Origin: Anolis sagrei | Lineage: Eukaryota; Chordata; Lepidosauria; Squamata; Anolidae | Length of the DNA stretch: 64,000 nucleotides | Reading direction: 5' to 3' | Assembly (NCBI RefSeq): GCF_037176765.1 | Contig: NC_090034.1 | Span: forward strand, 27,722,875-27,786,874 | Shown: one piece after another, positions 1 to 10,689 of the stretch | Layout of the letters: every line of letters begins with the position of its first letter | Position numbering within the stretch: position 1 is the stretch's first letter | The notes under the pieces: model-generated | What the model was told of the DNA's origin: nothing | The model's database searches: none | Seen by the model: only the letters and a program-made list of their open reading frames with translations | Translations under genes and position numbers: made by a program

Positions 1-314
1 TCACAGGGAGGAGGGAGCAAGCTTGTTTTCTGCTGCCCTGGAAACTAGGACGCAATGGAACAATGGCTTCAAATTACAGGAAAGAAGATTCCACCTGAAA
101 ATTAGGAAGAACTTCCTAACTGGGAGAACTGTTCAGCAGTGGTACTCTCTGCCTCAGAGTGTGGTGGAGGCTCCTTCTTTGGAGGCTTTTAAGCAGAAGG
201 CTGGATGGCCATCTGTCGGAGGTGCTTTGAATGCGATTTTCCTGATTCTTGGCAGAATGGGATTGGACTGGATGGCCCATGTGGTTTCTTCCAACTCTAG
301 GATTCTATGATTCT
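1..314 (+). mobile_element. CR1 LINE 3' end, cut by window edge
   Basis: Translated in frame it reads like the C-terminal tail of CR1 ORF2 (KLQERRFHLKIRKNF, then VVEAPSLEAFKQ), followed by the CR1 3' UTR ending in repeated ATTCTATGATTCTA. At least nine more pieces of this family lie in the window, among them 21075-21275, 28696-29115 and 41610-42800. Its 5' part is missing because the window starts inside it. Confidence 0.85.
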
Positions 315-334
315 ACCAAGCAGAATTAATAATA

Positions 335-485
335 ATAATTAATGCAATTTTACAACCCTTTAACTGTCATGACTCAATGCTATGGGATCCTAATTTGGTG
401 AGGTACCAGCACGCTTTGGCAGAAAAGGCTCAAGATCTTGGAAAACTACAACTCATGATTCCACAGCACTGAGTTGTGGCAGTGT
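335..485. mobile_element. MITE copy, TCAATGCTATGG family
   Basis: A short element whose two halves are near inverted copies: a half with TCAATGCTATGG near its start and a half with ACTACAACTC..GATTCCA..GCACTGAG. Related copies lie near 29130-29375, 40640-40775 and 56025-56165, and as an inner module of the TIR elements at 7945, 26838 and 47785. The terminal repeats suggest a non-autonomous DNA transposon; superfamily not assigned. Confidence 0.6.
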
Positions 486-779
486 CAACTTGCAGTGCTT
501 CAGCAGTGTACAGCATATTTATTCCCCCGATTAGTTTGTTTTTTGGCTGATTTGAGGGATTGGAATGGAGGCCACCCAGCTCCTAACCTGGCAAGACATT
601 CATTCTGTGCCTTGACATGCAGGGAACATTGGCCCAGCTTTGCAAGGGGGAAGCACCATTTTCTTTGGAACTTGTTAGTGTTCCAAATGGGATACAGAGC
701 ATTGAAACAACCTATTAAATATACCATGTCAGGTATTGCCCTTCGTTGTCCTGTCTTCCCCTCCATTGGGTTGTGAATG

Positions 780-1225
780 CAGTTTTGGGAACAGTTTACG
801 CCTGAAGCGGCAATGTCCTCAGGTGGCTTAGTTTGGCTTTTGTCTAGGAGAAAGGTGTCAAACCCATTCCCATTGAGGGACACATCCACTTTATTGTGGT
901 CACCTTCAAAGGGCCGTCGAATCCAGGGACGAAGAAACCATGGATACAGAGATCCAACCATAACACTACGTAACACTATTTCTGTGTCTAATTGGTTCTA
1001 TCATAAAACATTGACAACATTTATAAAACTGCAAAAACTTTGTTTTTGTGAGGGAGGGACACCACGCACATTTTGCTCTAGTTTTTCTACAAATATATTG
1101 TAGAGTCTCACTCAATTCAACATAGTTTTTACCACCAAAATGAATTTTCTGGAGTAGAATACTACTTCCAAGGTAAGGACGGCACAATTAAACAGGAAAG
1201 AACACTTTCAAACCAGGGATGGAAA
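780..1225 (+). repeat. Unassigned interspersed repeat, copy 1
   Basis: Two blocks recur elsewhere. About 845-965 (CACTTTATTGTGGTCACC, CAAAGGGCCGTCGAATCC) recurs at 10510-10625. About 985-1225 (ATTGGTTCTATCATAAAAC to CTTTCAAACCAGG) recurs at 49130-49345 and, inverted and shorter, at 2970-3070 and 16165-16260. No coding potential or target-site duplication is clear. Confidence 0.55.
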
Positions 1226-1386
1226 AATTTAGTGTAATATTTTGGACTTCCAGAGTGCAAACAACACTTCTCAGCTGACAAAAACGATGGCCTTTCATAG
1301 TTGTGACTATTGGATTCCACCTGCTAAACATAGGGTACATTTTTCACGACAAAGCAGACTTTCAAGGAGATGAAAGTAGCCACTTC

Positions 1387-1388
<2 letters not shown>

Positions 1389-1432
<44 letters not shown>

Positions 1433-1467
1433 AGTAGTAGTAGTAGTAGTAGCAGCAGCAGCAGCAG
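1389..1467. repeat. Compound (ATT)n-(AGT)n-(AGC)n microsatellite
   Basis: An uninterrupted ATT run grades into AGT and then AGC units, directly abutting the 3' tail of the SINE at 1468-1799. A similar graded ATT, AGT, CGT tract lies at the other side of that SINE (1798-1852). Confidence 0.9.
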
Positions 1468-1799
1468 CTAAAGGTGAATGTTTTCCCCTGACATTCAAGT
1501 CCAGTCGTGTCTGACTCTGGGAGTTGGTCCTCATCTCCATTTCTAAACTGAAGAGCTGGCGTTGTCCTAGTCACCTCCAAGGTCATGTGGCCAGCATGAC
1601 TGCATGGAGCACTGTTGCCTTCCCAGCGGAGCAATACCTATTGATCTATTCACATTTGCACGTTTTCAAACTGCTAGGTTGGCAGAAGCTGGGGCTTACA
1701 GCGGAAGCTCATGCCACTCCCTGGATTCGAACCAGCGACCTTTCGGTCAACAAGCTTAGCAGCTCAGTGGTTTAATCCACTGCACCACCAGGGGCTCCA
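1468..1799 (-). mobile_element. tRNA-derived SINE with BovB-like tail
   Basis: Read on the minus strand it starts CCCCTGGTGGTGCAGTGG (A-box-like), has the B box GGTTCGAATCC (about 1723-1733), a middle section shared with the copies at 17569 and 17968, and ends near CGACTGGACTT..GTCAGGGG, the tail shared by squamate SINEs mobilised by BovB LINEs (Sauria SINE type, by recollection). It looks full length. Confidence 0.8.
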
Positions 1800-1852
1800 T
1801 TATTATTATTATTAGTAGTAGTAGTAGTAGTAGTAGTAGTCGTCGTCGTCGT
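1798..1852. repeat. Graded ATT/AGT/CGT microsatellite
   Basis: Triplet repeats at the 5' boundary of the SINE, mirroring the tract on its other side. This suggests the SINE inserted into a microsatellite that has since diverged. Confidence 0.85.
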
Positions 1853-2965
1853 AGTTTATTCAATGCTTAGACCATAGGTCTTTCACATATAGGACAAACA
1901 AATAAATACCTAAAAACCAGATTATAAAATACAATATGAAATACACCATTAAAATACTATGTAAATCATTAAAATGCTACATACATCAATGGTGAAATGC
2001 CCCCTCAAAATACTATATAACTCACTCTTGCCTAGTTAAAAACCAATTAAAATTCAGTATTATTAAAACTTGTGCAATATCAGAAATTAATCTTGCCTGG
2101 ATTTTCAATACTTATGTTTATGATTTTTCTCTCCATAAGGAGACACAAAGATTCTGCCCGTTTAGCATCACATGGACAGACTTAATACTGTGCCGGATTG
2201 AGAGGCTCTCCGTCATAACGTGTGTGTTGCAAGTGAGTCGGATTGGCTCTCGTTTGCAGTGTGCACCAAGGGCAATGTACGCAATCATAGCTGTGGTGTG
2301 AATCCACATCTTTTGAGCCATGAGTCTGCATTGCCCAAGAAATCCCACACTGACCAGCAACCGCATGCCTCCAAGATTTCAGACAGGATTGTTTCCTGAT
2401 CCAACCTGCTACTTCATCCCATTCATTAAATACTTCCAAGCAACCTACTTAAGAAACAGCAACCTACTATGTTCGTCACATGACATAGGCTTCATGTGTA
2501 GGGTAGAGGTATCTTGGCATTCAAAAAGCGTTTCAAAGGGTTATCGTTTCAGGCACTTTCTAAGCTGGTTGGCAAGTGACTTTTTTTGCAAATTATCCGG
2601 CTAGAGATGGGCAAAATGGCCAATTCGGTCTTGTGATGGTATTAGTTGTTCTCTGCTTTAAAATGATAGGGTTACGCAATTTATGGGAGGAGATGAAATG
2701 CCCCTTTGAGAAAAGGTTCCAACATTACCTTTTGCTCACAGAAGAGGGAAGATCTGCATTATGTTGTGTTCCTTTCTGTCTCATGTACTTTCTGGAGGCC
2801 TCCCTTCCCTTCCCTTCCCTTCTCTGTGTTGTGTGTGCCATGTGTTACCTCCTCCTCCTCCTCTCCTTCTTTCCCTCCTTCCCTCCTTCTTCCAAGGAAA
2901 GAGGGAGGGAGAGAGATCATTGAGAAACTAGAGCAACATGTGCTATAGCAGGATGATGTCCCTCC
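1853..2965. other. Stretch without recognised genes
   Basis: AT-rich sequence with a poly-repeat-like segment rich in AAATAC and ATTAAAATACTA (1900-2050) and a pyrimidine-rich patch with TTCCC and CTCCT runs (2795-2890). Open frames are short and low in complexity. No exon-like block with flanking splice sites was seen. It would lie in WFIKKN1 intron 1 if exon 1 is left of the window. Confidence 0.5.
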
Positions 2966-2969
2966 TGCA

Positions 2970-3130
2970 AAGACAAAGTTTTTGCAGTTTCATAAACTTT
3001 TGCCAGGTGTTTATGATATAATCAATTAGGAAATGCCATTGATAACCCAGAAACACAAATCATAGTCCAGGAAATGACAAATGGAGAGTTTGCTAGGGTG
3101 TGACAGAGCCAGGAAAATCATCCATTTAAT
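2970..3130 (-). repeat. Unassigned repeat, inverted fragment
   Basis: Reverse-complement match to part of the repeat at 985-1225 and 49130-49345, including the AATTAGGAAATG..CATTGATAACCC stretch. Confidence 0.5.
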
Positions 3131-3549
3131 TTCAAAATGGAGTATGCCTGAGCTGTATGGTAAACCTACTCTTCCAAACACTTGGCATGTTCAGTGGGGT
3201 GAAGTCTCTGGAAACTGATGCCTGAAATTCCCTGGCTGTCACCTTTCCAAGTGCCAACCAAGCACTTGCTTCCCTGACTTTCCAAAATGAGATCAAATGA
3301 GGACTTAGACATGTCCTATGGGGCAGCCGTTAGGCAATGGATTGGATGCAACAAGCAGCAGGTTTGAGGATTGTAAAACATTTCTCAAAATGTTATTTCC
3401 CCTGGCAGGACTGGAGAGAAGTGTCTGCTGAATTTGCCTTAAGCGATGCGCTAATGCTTTTGCTGCCAAAGCACTGTCAGAAGTTATGGTAGTCTCTCCC
3501 TTTTAGAGCCCAATGTAAGATGTGCCTTTCTATGTCGACAAGTCGCCTG

Positions 3550-3735
3550 TCAACAGAAGGTGGCATCATCGATTTCATTGGGTTTCCTTAAGCATGGAGG
3601 TTGAATGGTCATCTGTTGGAACTGCTTTGATTGTGTACTTCTGTGTGGCAGAAAGGGGTTGGATTGGATGGCCCTCGGCGTCTCTTCTGACTCAAGGATC
3701 AAATGAAGAAATGCAGGCAGCCCCTTCCTCTGAAA
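3550..3735 (+). mobile_element. Decayed CR1 3' end
   Basis: Contains diverged GGTTGGATTGGATGGCCC and TTGAATGGTCATCTGTTGG, the signature of the CR1 C-terminal region and 3' UTR. Heavily mutated, so probably old. Confidence 0.6.
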
Positions 3736-3799
3736 TATAAATGTCACTGAGTGATGTTCATTGGCAGTCAGTCTCCCACCCAAGTCATAACCAGGGCCA

Positions 3800-3961
3800 A
3801 CCCTGCTTAGCTTTTTTGCTGTAACCTGTATGCATTGTATAATTGTATTTTAATGTTTTTATATTGATGATTTATAATGTTTTTCTTATTGTATTGAATC
3901 TTATGTTGTCAGCCGGCCTGAGTCCCTCCTCGGAGGTGAGAAGACCGGGGTATAAAAACTC

Positions 3962-3992
<31 letters not shown>

Positions 3993-3993
3993 A
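3800..3993 (+). mobile_element. L2 LINE 3' end with (AAAT)n tail
   Basis: Ends in GCCTGAGTCCCTCCTCGG..GGGGTATAAAAA followed by (AAAT)n. The same 3' signature, usually with an (ATT)n tail, recurs more than a dozen times in this window. Confidence 0.75.
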
Positions 3994-4314
3994 GAGATAG
4001 CTTTCAAGATCAGAATGAATCTGGTGCTTTAGGGTATTTAATGACACACCACCCTCCACCACCCCCCAAAAGGAAAGACAAGTTTTGAAACTGCTTGCCA
4101 ATAATCACATAGCCAATTAAGCAGGCAGGCAGGTACACAAACAGCTCTTCTTAGCTGATCAGCTGTACATTGAGAATTAGCCTTTAGGGTTTGTGCATTG
4201 GAAAATAGTATCAGGGAGATATTGGGGACAGGAGAGGGTATCCCACTGTTTTGGGCACTGGAAGGGGGTTGCTGCTGTGTAGGGGATGGTAAGCGGGAGG
4301 AGGAGAGTAGTATG

Positions 4315-4460
4315 TTAGCACTTGTCCTTTTCTGGAGGATTTTAAGCAAAGGTTGGGTGGCCATCTGTTGGGAGTGCTTTGATAGTGCATTCCTGCACTG
4401 CAGAATGAGGTTGGGCCAGATGTCTATTGCGCTGTCTTCCAACTCTGCACTTCTATGTGA
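4315..4460 (+). mobile_element. Decayed CR1 3' end
   Basis: Contains TGGCCATCTGTTGGGAGTG, TTCCTGCACTGCAGAATG and TCTTCCAACTCTGCAC, matching the CR1 3' region seen at 1-314. Confidence 0.65.
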
Positions 4461-4529
4461 TGTCTCATCCAGGATTACACATATTTCAAAAGGTTGTGTG
4501 CCCTAGAACAGACATCATCGATCTAGAGC

Positions 4530-4645
4530 AGTAGTGTCCATCCTTTGGTCCTCCAGGCATTTTGGACATCAAGATCCAGAATTCCTAACGGTTCAACAGG
4601 TTTGCCAGGGCTTCTAGAGGTTGGACACCACCAAGGACAGCCTGG
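4530..4645. mobile_element. Short palindromic MITE-like repeat
   Basis: GTGTCCATCCTTTGG..CCTCCAGGCATTTTGGAC pairs roughly with a diverged right arm ending AGAGGTTGGACACC. It lies only about 60 bp upstream of the WFIKKN1 exon 2 acceptor. Confidence 0.45.
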
Positions 4646-4705
4646 TTTGTTAGGACATGCAAGCCTAGGCTGTGAGAGTTAAACCTTCTCCTCTTTCCCC
4701 AACAG

Positions 4706-6205
4706 GACTGCGAAGGCTTTGAGAAGTGCTGCACCAATGTCTGTGGCCTCCGGAGCTGTGTGGCTGCCCGCTATGCAGATGGGAGTCTCTCCGCTTTGGA
4801 GCAGGCGCAGGAGGCCACCTGCGAGAGCTTTGTCTGTACGCAGCAGGGCTCGGACTGCGACATCTGGGACGGACAGCCTGTCTGCAGGTGCAAGGACCGG
4901 TGCGAGAAGGAGCCCAACTTCACCTGCGCCTCGGACGGGCTCACCTACTACAACAAGTGCTACATGGATGCCGAGGCCTGCATCCGGGGCGTTAGCCTAG
5001 CTGTGGTGCCCTGCAAGTACATTTTCACTTGGCCCAACACCAGCCCGGTGCCAATGGAAACCACGGTCCATCCCACGCCTGGTGTGGCTGCAGAGCTGCC
5101 CGTCCCGCCAGCCCTCTTCAACAACCCCTTCCACCAATCGGTCTATGTGGGTGGCACTGTCAGTTTCCACTGTGACGTCAGCGGCCGTCCGCGGCCAGAC
5201 ATCACGTGGGAAAAGCAGAGCGACAACCAGGAGAACTTCATCATGCGTCCTGACCAAATGTATGGCAATGTGGTGGTCACCAACATCGGGCAGTTGGTGA
5301 TCTACAATGCCCAGCCAGAGGATGCCGGGATCTACACTTGCACTGCCAGGAACTCTGCCGGCCTCCTTCGAGCGGACTTCCCACTCTCGGTGATCAAGAG
5401 GGAGCCCTTGCGTGGGGAGCCCCGTCCGCCCAGTCCCCCACAGCAGCTCCCCCCTGGAGAGTGTCTGAAGGAGCCTGACAAGCAGGAATGTGAGGCCTCC
5501 CAAGTGCGCTGGTATTTTGACTCTAAGCGAGGCTCCTGTGCCACCTTCCGTTACGGCGGCTGCAGGGGGGGTAGCCAGAACCATTTTGACACCTACGAGG
5601 CGTGCCAGCAGTCCTGCGTCAACAGTGCAGTCAACCTGTGCACTCTGCCCATGGTGCAGGGTCCTTGCAAGGACTGGGAGCCGCGCTGGGCCTACAACCC
5701 ACTGATGAAGCAGTGCCATTCTTTCATCTATGGCGGCTGTGAGGGCAATGAGAACAACTTCGAAAGCAAGGAGAGCTGCGAGGACGTCTGCCCCTTCCCC
5801 AAGGCCCTACAGTGCAAAGCCTGCCGCCTGAAGAGCAAGATGGTGCCGAGCCTCTGCCGCAGTGACTTTGCCATTGTGGGGAGGCTGATGGAGATTGTGG
5901 AAGACCAGGACTCCGGGATCGCCCGTTTTGCGCTGGATGACATCCTAAAGGACGAGAAGATGGGCCTGAAGTTCTTCAGCATCAAGTACCTGGAGGTGAC
6001 CCTGACGGAGATGGACTGGAACTGTCCATGCCCCAACATGACCGCTGAGGATGGGCCCCTCATCATCATGGGTGAAGTGCATGATGGCATGGCAGTGCTG
6101 GACCCCAACAGCTACGTCCGGGCTGCCAACGACAAGCGGGTCAAGAAGATCCATGAGCTGCTGGAGAAGAAGACCTGTGAACTGCTCAACCGATTCCAAG
6201 ACTAG
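4706..6205 (+). CDS. WFIKKN1: WFIKKN1, terminal coding exon (gene partial)
   Basis: A secreted multidomain protein whose mammalian orthologue binds and inhibits myostatin (GDF8) and GDF11. The exon begins after a pyrimidine-rich acceptor ending CCCCAACAG (AG 4704-4705) in phase 0 with DCEGFEKCCTNVCG, the second half of the WAP domain, and encodes 499 residues up to TAG at 6203-6205. Exon residues, roughly: WAP remainder 1-18; follistatin/Kazal 42-92 (DCDIWDGQPVCRC, TCASDGLTYYNKCYMDAEAC); Ig 137-213 (FHCDVSGRPRPDITWEK, DAGIYTCTARN); Kunitz-1 246-298; Kunitz-2 304-354 (GPCKDWEPRW, YGGCEGN); NTR 362 to the end. It ends CELLNRFQD like human WFIKKN1 as I remember it, which separates it from WFIKKN2. 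Family proteins are about 550-570 aa, so about 60 N-terminal residues with the signal peptide belong to an upstream exon I could not find in 1-4705. The exon is GC-rich in AT-rich surroundings. Confidence 0.96.
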   Translation, partial: DCEGFEKCCTNVCGLRSCVAARYADGSLSALEQAQEATCESFVCTQQGSDCDIWDGQPVCRCKDRCEKEPNFTCASDGLTYYNKCYMDAEACIRGVSLAVVPCKYIFTWPNTSPVPMETTVHPTPGVAAELPVPPALFNNPFHQSVYVGGTVSFHCDVSGRPRPDITWEKQSDNQENFIMRPDQMYGNVVVTNIGQLVIYNAQPEDAGIYTCTARNSAGLLRADFPLSVIKREPLRGEPRPPSPPQQLPPGECLKEPDKQECEASQVRWYFDSKRGSCATFRYGGCRGGSQNHFDTYEACQQSCVNSAVNLCTLPMVQGPCKDWEPRWAYNPLMKQCHSFIYGGCEGNENNFESKESCEDVCPFPKALQCKACRLKSKMVPSLCRSDFAIVGRLMEIVEDQDSGIARFALDDILKDEKMGLKFFSIKYLEVTLTEMDWNCPCPNMTAEDGPLIIMGEVHDGMAVLDPNSYVRAANDKRVKKIHELLEKKTCELLNRFQD

Positions 6206-6905
6206 CGGGTCCTTCCGCCTTGTGAAGGAAGGAAGGCAGGCCGGAGGCGTCCCTCTGCAAAGGATGGCCCTCCTCTCTCTGCCCCACAGGACTGGGCCGG
6301 AACATGACCGGACGCTGTCTCAGCCGCTCCTGGAAGCCCTGTGTGCCTCAGAGCCCGGTTCCATGAGCAAAGGAGAGGAACTCTGACCCCATCCTCAGCC
6401 AGGCTAGCCCCACAGACTCTCCCTGTTTTTTTCAGTGTTTTCGGTTATTATCACTCTTCTGTTACCATGAGCTCTACTATGCTTGTAACTACCTATTGTC
6501 TGTTTTTGTGTGAGCTGTAATTTATCTGTGTCCGTGATGCCACCCTATCCCAATCACACCTACGTGAAGGTCATATCCATTTTTAAAGGCCTGTTTTAAT
6601 TCTTTTTCTGGTCACAGTGGGAACGGTTAGGTCTTCCCTTTGGATTGGACAGTAAATTGTTAGCATGACCACTAATATTAAAGATTGGCCCTCCAGTAAC
6701 AGCAAAGGGGTGGAAGGCCACACTGAGTGACCATTGTGAAATGTGCCCATGAAAGAACAGGAAACTGCTGGGTTGCAGTTGGATTTTCAAGCATTCTCCT
6801 TGCACATTCAGCCCATTGGGTTCAACCAACCAATTACACAATCCAGAATATTTGAATTAACCATTATTTTCCATTATATGCAGAATAAAGCAGGATATTA
6901 AACCA
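6206..6905 (+). other. WFIKKN1: WFIKKN1 3' UTR (putative)
   Basis: Sequence downstream of the stop is mostly unique. A canonical AATAAA lies at 6884-6889, so the transcript could end near 6905. No earlier AATAAA is evident. The end is inferred. Confidence 0.5.
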
Positions 6906-7695
6906 ATGTCTGACTTATTCCAGATGTAGCGGCCATAGCTTCCTAACTCAGAGAGTCAGGGAAATTAGAGACTTCCTTAGCTTGTCAAAGAAAGGACACT
7001 TTGCAAATGCGAACACCTTGTTCCTAGGTCTCCCAATAAGGATGAATGAGATAGGATTGCATTGAGCTGGAATCAATTGCCCACGTGGAGCAGTTGCATC
7101 TCCTCTTTGGTATTAATTGGAAATGTTAGTGGAGCTGTTTTTCTCCATGGCACGTCCTCCTACTTCTAGCATTCATTCCAGTCAGCCTCCCTCTTTCATG
7201 GGTTCACCTTTCCCAGATTTGATTTTTGATGTCTATCCGTAGCGACAGGCCTCCTCGTTCCACTTCTTTTCCTGTCCTTCTGTCACCTTCCACATCCATC
7301 CCACCCCCCACCATGAAGAGTAAGCCTGGCTTTGAATCCCTTTGCCAAGAATCCACTTTTCCCCAATTTCCTTGCGATGCCAAGTGATAAACCCTTTCCT
7401 GCCAACATTGGCAGCAGCTGAAGATAGGGGAGAACAGGAATCATTGGGAAAGGGATTCAAAACCAGGAAGGTGATAAATGAAATTACGGGATAGTGATTT
7501 GGGCAGGATTGTTGGAAAGAAGGGAAAAGGTCAATAGCTGGAAGCGGGATTGAAATCTGGCAGCGGAAGGAAATGTGGGCCATTGGGAAAGCAGTTGAAA
7601 TCTGGAAGCCAGTGAGAGCATCTCTGTGGATCCCCCTCTTCCATAGGGGTCTGGGTCTTTTAAAGCAAAGGGGGAGACGCTTGCAGTTCCTATAA
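6906..7695. other. Intergenic stretch, nothing recognised
   Basis: Between the WFIKKN1 3' end and the first MITE. The segment 7395-7600 carries loose internal repeats of GGGAAAG..GATTGAAATCTGG type. No exon-like block on either strand. Confidence 0.4.
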
Positions 7696-7699
7696 ACCA

Positions 7700-7815
7700 G
7701 GTATGGGCCAACTTTGCCCTTCCGGGTGTTTTGGACTGCAGCTCCAACAATTTCAGGCTCTTAGGAATTGTGAGAGTTGCAGTCCAAAACACCTGGAGGG
7801 CTGAAGTTTACCAGT
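7700..7815. mobile_element. Palindromic MITE (GGTGTTTTGGACTGCA family)
   Basis: Left arm: GGGTGTTTTGGACTGCAGCTC. Right arm: GAGAGTTGCAGTCCAAAAC. The family folds back around a short loop. Other copies: 9040, 13525, 16618, 20592 (best preserved), 40870, 42818 and 48017. Confidence 0.7.
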
Positions 7816-7944
7816 TCCTCCCATGTCTTTTCTGGAACCATTTATTGCGTTTATATAATTAAAACTGGGGTTGTTTCAGGCATGGTATCTGACATTTTTG
7901 GTGTCTACACGCCCTTCACTTTCCAGTAACGGATTCAGAAACAA

Positions 7945-8460
7945 ACTACCATATTTACTTGAGTCTCATGGGACATCAAATGCAATGTGCACTTCAATCT
8001 TCAAAACCCTGAAACCAAAACACGCATTTGCTGGCCAATGTAACTGCAGTGACCAAAAGTGCACTTTGTCATTTGCCACTAAAAGGTGTGAATCACAGTG
8101 GCTGTCTGCTTAGGATTCGTTCTTTAAAACACAAAAATGTTAGTAATGAAAAACGAAACCTTGGGCTTGTCTACCGAATGAATCCACTTTAATTGCTTTG
8201 GTTCAATGCTATGGGGTCGTGGGGGCTGCCAATAAATACTGATGCCTCACCAAACCAAAAATCCCAGCATTGCATAGGGTTGAGCCATTGCTAATATATT
8301 AGAGATAATGACCATCAAATTGGAGCTCCAAGTTCTCCTGAAGCAGTTTCCTTTTTGCTCAGCACTAAGATTACCTTATGATGCGATTCTAATGTGCACC
8401 CAAATATTGGGAAGGTAATTTAGGCCAAAAAGTGAGCAATACTGCGCAAATATGGTAACT
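7945..8460. mobile_element. TIR element, TTTACTYGAGTCT family, copy 1
   Basis: Starts CCATATTTACTTGAGTCTC and ends near GCAAATATGGTA, so the ends are inverted repeats. The interior is shared with the copies at 26838-27393 and 47785-48377 and contains a module with ACTTTAATTGC, CAATGCTATGGGGTC and ATCCCAGCATTGCAT. No transposase frame. A non-autonomous DNA transposon; superfamily not assigned. Confidence 0.6.
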
Positions 8461-8469
8461 TTGCATCTT

Positions 8470-9035
8470 TCTTGGGCTAGCAAGCATGCTCCCCTGATTT
8501 TATTAAATTGTCAATCTGCAATGCAAAATGGGCTGTAGTAAACACATCATAAATGTCAAGACATTGTTACATTCACGCCCAGACTTTATAATTTGCACCC
8601 AAATACAGCAGTTTATGAAGGCTGCATTCAATTGACCATATTGCAAAGAAGGGTCTTGTACATCTCCAGATTCCAAATGATAAACGCTTATCTGCGGATC
8701 ACCACCAGAGAGAGCTATCACTCCACACATTTTCAAAACTTACTGGGTGAGGAAGCCTTTCTCTTCTTGAAAGCAGTTTAAGTAGAGGCCATAAAGCTTA
8801 TTGGTTGCACCAACAAGTGAAAACCCCTCTGGTTTAATACACAAAGGTTAATATACAAGATGCAGAGATATACCAATCCCATCTTTATTTTGCATGGTCA
8901 CAGAACAACAATACAATTACCTATCATACAAAAGCTTAACAATATAAACCATCTTGGGGTAATATCAATTCCAGAATGGCTTCTTCCTCGTCTTTTTAGT
9001 ACAAAGGAGGGAAACAAAGTCTAATTGGATCGGAA
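8470..9035. other. Intergenic stretch, nothing recognised
   Basis: Mostly unique AT-rich DNA; short open frames only, none flanked by convincing splice sites. Confidence 0.35.
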
Positions 9036-9039
9036 GCCC

Positions 9040-9150
9040 TAAAGCATGCACGGGCAAACTTTGGCCCTCTAACAGCCCCTACTGGCTGTTAGGAATTGTG
9101 AGAGCTGAAGTCCAAAACACCTAGAGGGTCAAAGTTTGCCCATGCCTGTC
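9040..9150. mobile_element. Palindromic MITE
   Basis: Outer arms GGCAAACTTTGGCCCTCTA and TAGAGGGTCAAAGTTTGCC are near-exact inverted repeats. Part of the left arm is deleted relative to the copy at 20592-20726. Confidence 0.75.
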
Positions 9151-10365
9151 ATAGAGAGATATGGCTGAATGGCCCTCAATGTTTTCAATTATATTTTGCT
9201 TGCCAAAAATGCTATTTTGTCATGCAATATTTTTGGAATGGCTTTAAGCATTCATTGAATTGCTCCTCCCAACTCTAACAGGTCCACTGAATCAACACAA
9301 TGTACTCAAGTGTTTGTTTACCAATTCCCATTGATTCAATGGGCTTCCTCGGCTACTACTAATAATCAGATTTCAACCCTTGATCACCTGCCAAAGTCCT
9401 CAATCCTACAATTCTGAGAAGTCTTAACATGCGAAGGTGAGGGAGCCCTTTCGCCTCTTTGAGGAGGAGAACCAGGCATTTTGGACTTGTGGCATCCACA
9501 AAGGCAAGAATATGATCTCCGCGTCAAAGCAGTGATGGGATTCCCTCCTCTCTTTTGTGCGGAAACCAACTAACAGGATGATTGATATCGTTTTGAAAAT
9601 GACTTCTGTAACATGCGGTTGATTTTTATGTGTTGGGCATTTGCATCGTTGCAATTTCTGCGGTATTAAAACTAATCAAAAGAGCCAGGGAAGGGATCTT
9701 CTTCTGTCTCCTGTACCTTCAAAAACACTGATAAACTGCAATGCTTTAGAGTACTGGGCCAACTAAAGTGACTGATGCAGAATAGGAAAAATTGGAGTTG
9801 TCAGGCTGAATAATTAGGCCTTGCTGGACCCACAATGGATCGCACCATCCTTTCGACTAGAATCAGATGTTTGGGGAGTGGCTTTGTTGCTTCAGCTTCC
9901 TCTTCTGAAACTTTAAAAAATCATTGGTTTTAAAGAAATTGTGCTTCCTCCTGCATGATGCTTTGTGTTCCAACAATGGGGTCACCAAACCAGGCTCGGG
10001 GCTCCAGAATGGCCACGCCATTGGAACAAAAGGCCCTCCAGCATTCGGTGGATCTGGATTTGCAGCCTGTCATTCCCTCAATGTTTATAGTTTTGGCTTT
10101 CAAGGCTTGATTATGCAGCACTTTGTCTTTTGCGGATTGCTGGGGGACTTGGGGAGATTTCTGGAGAGAACACTTTTCTAGAAATTTCTCCGTCTTCCAA
10201 GCTGATTCTATATTTAGCTTCCAGCAAAACACTGGGACTCGAAGGCCTAGAAAAGTAAAACACGTACCCCCATTTCTTTATTTGCACTTTTGGGGGGCGG
10301 GATCCTGTGCTCCCCAATCTCAGCAAATGCAAAAATCCGACTGTCGTACATTTTGCTGTTTGGGC
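9151..10365. other. Intergenic stretch, nothing recognised
   Basis: No gene or repeat family I can name. Frames on both strands are under 130 codons and lack family resemblance. Confidence 0.35.
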
Positions 10366-10369
10366 TGCA

Positions 10370-10640
10370 AAAGGCGGAGATGGTGTCATTCTCTCCCAAC
10401 CATCCCGTCACTTGCCTGCAGGTGAGCTTTCTCTCCCACGCAATACAAACCCCGATCCCTTTTGTCAAACCACAACATAAGGCCAAGAAGTAGACAGCCA
10501 TAACCGAAAAGGCAGTTTGGTCAAACCTATTTCTGTCCACCTTCACCTTATTAGAGTTGCCTTCAAAGGGCCGTTGAAGCCATGGACAAGCGAGAATCAT
10601 AGAGACAGAGAGAGGACCAGCGGTCATTTGTTGACATGGT
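10370..10640 (-). repeat. Unassigned interspersed repeat, copy 2
   Basis: The segment 10510-10625 parallels 845-965, including GTCAAACC..ATT..CCAC, TGCCTTCAAAGGGCCG and CATGGA. Orientation relative to the family is uncertain because no full-length copy is visible. Confidence 0.45.
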
Positions 10641-10689
10641 GAGTTTTTGACCAGTTTGGGTCCCTAGATGTTACTGAACGACAACCCCT

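Noticed and set aside
1389-1450. Poly-Asn or poly-Tyr protein stretch
   Set aside because: Translation of (ATT)n; the flanking frame is a SINE.
4997-5719. 240-codon minus-strand frame inside WFIKKN1
   Set aside because: Antisense shadow of a GC-rich coding exon; no domain on that strand, while the plus strand has five recognisable domains.
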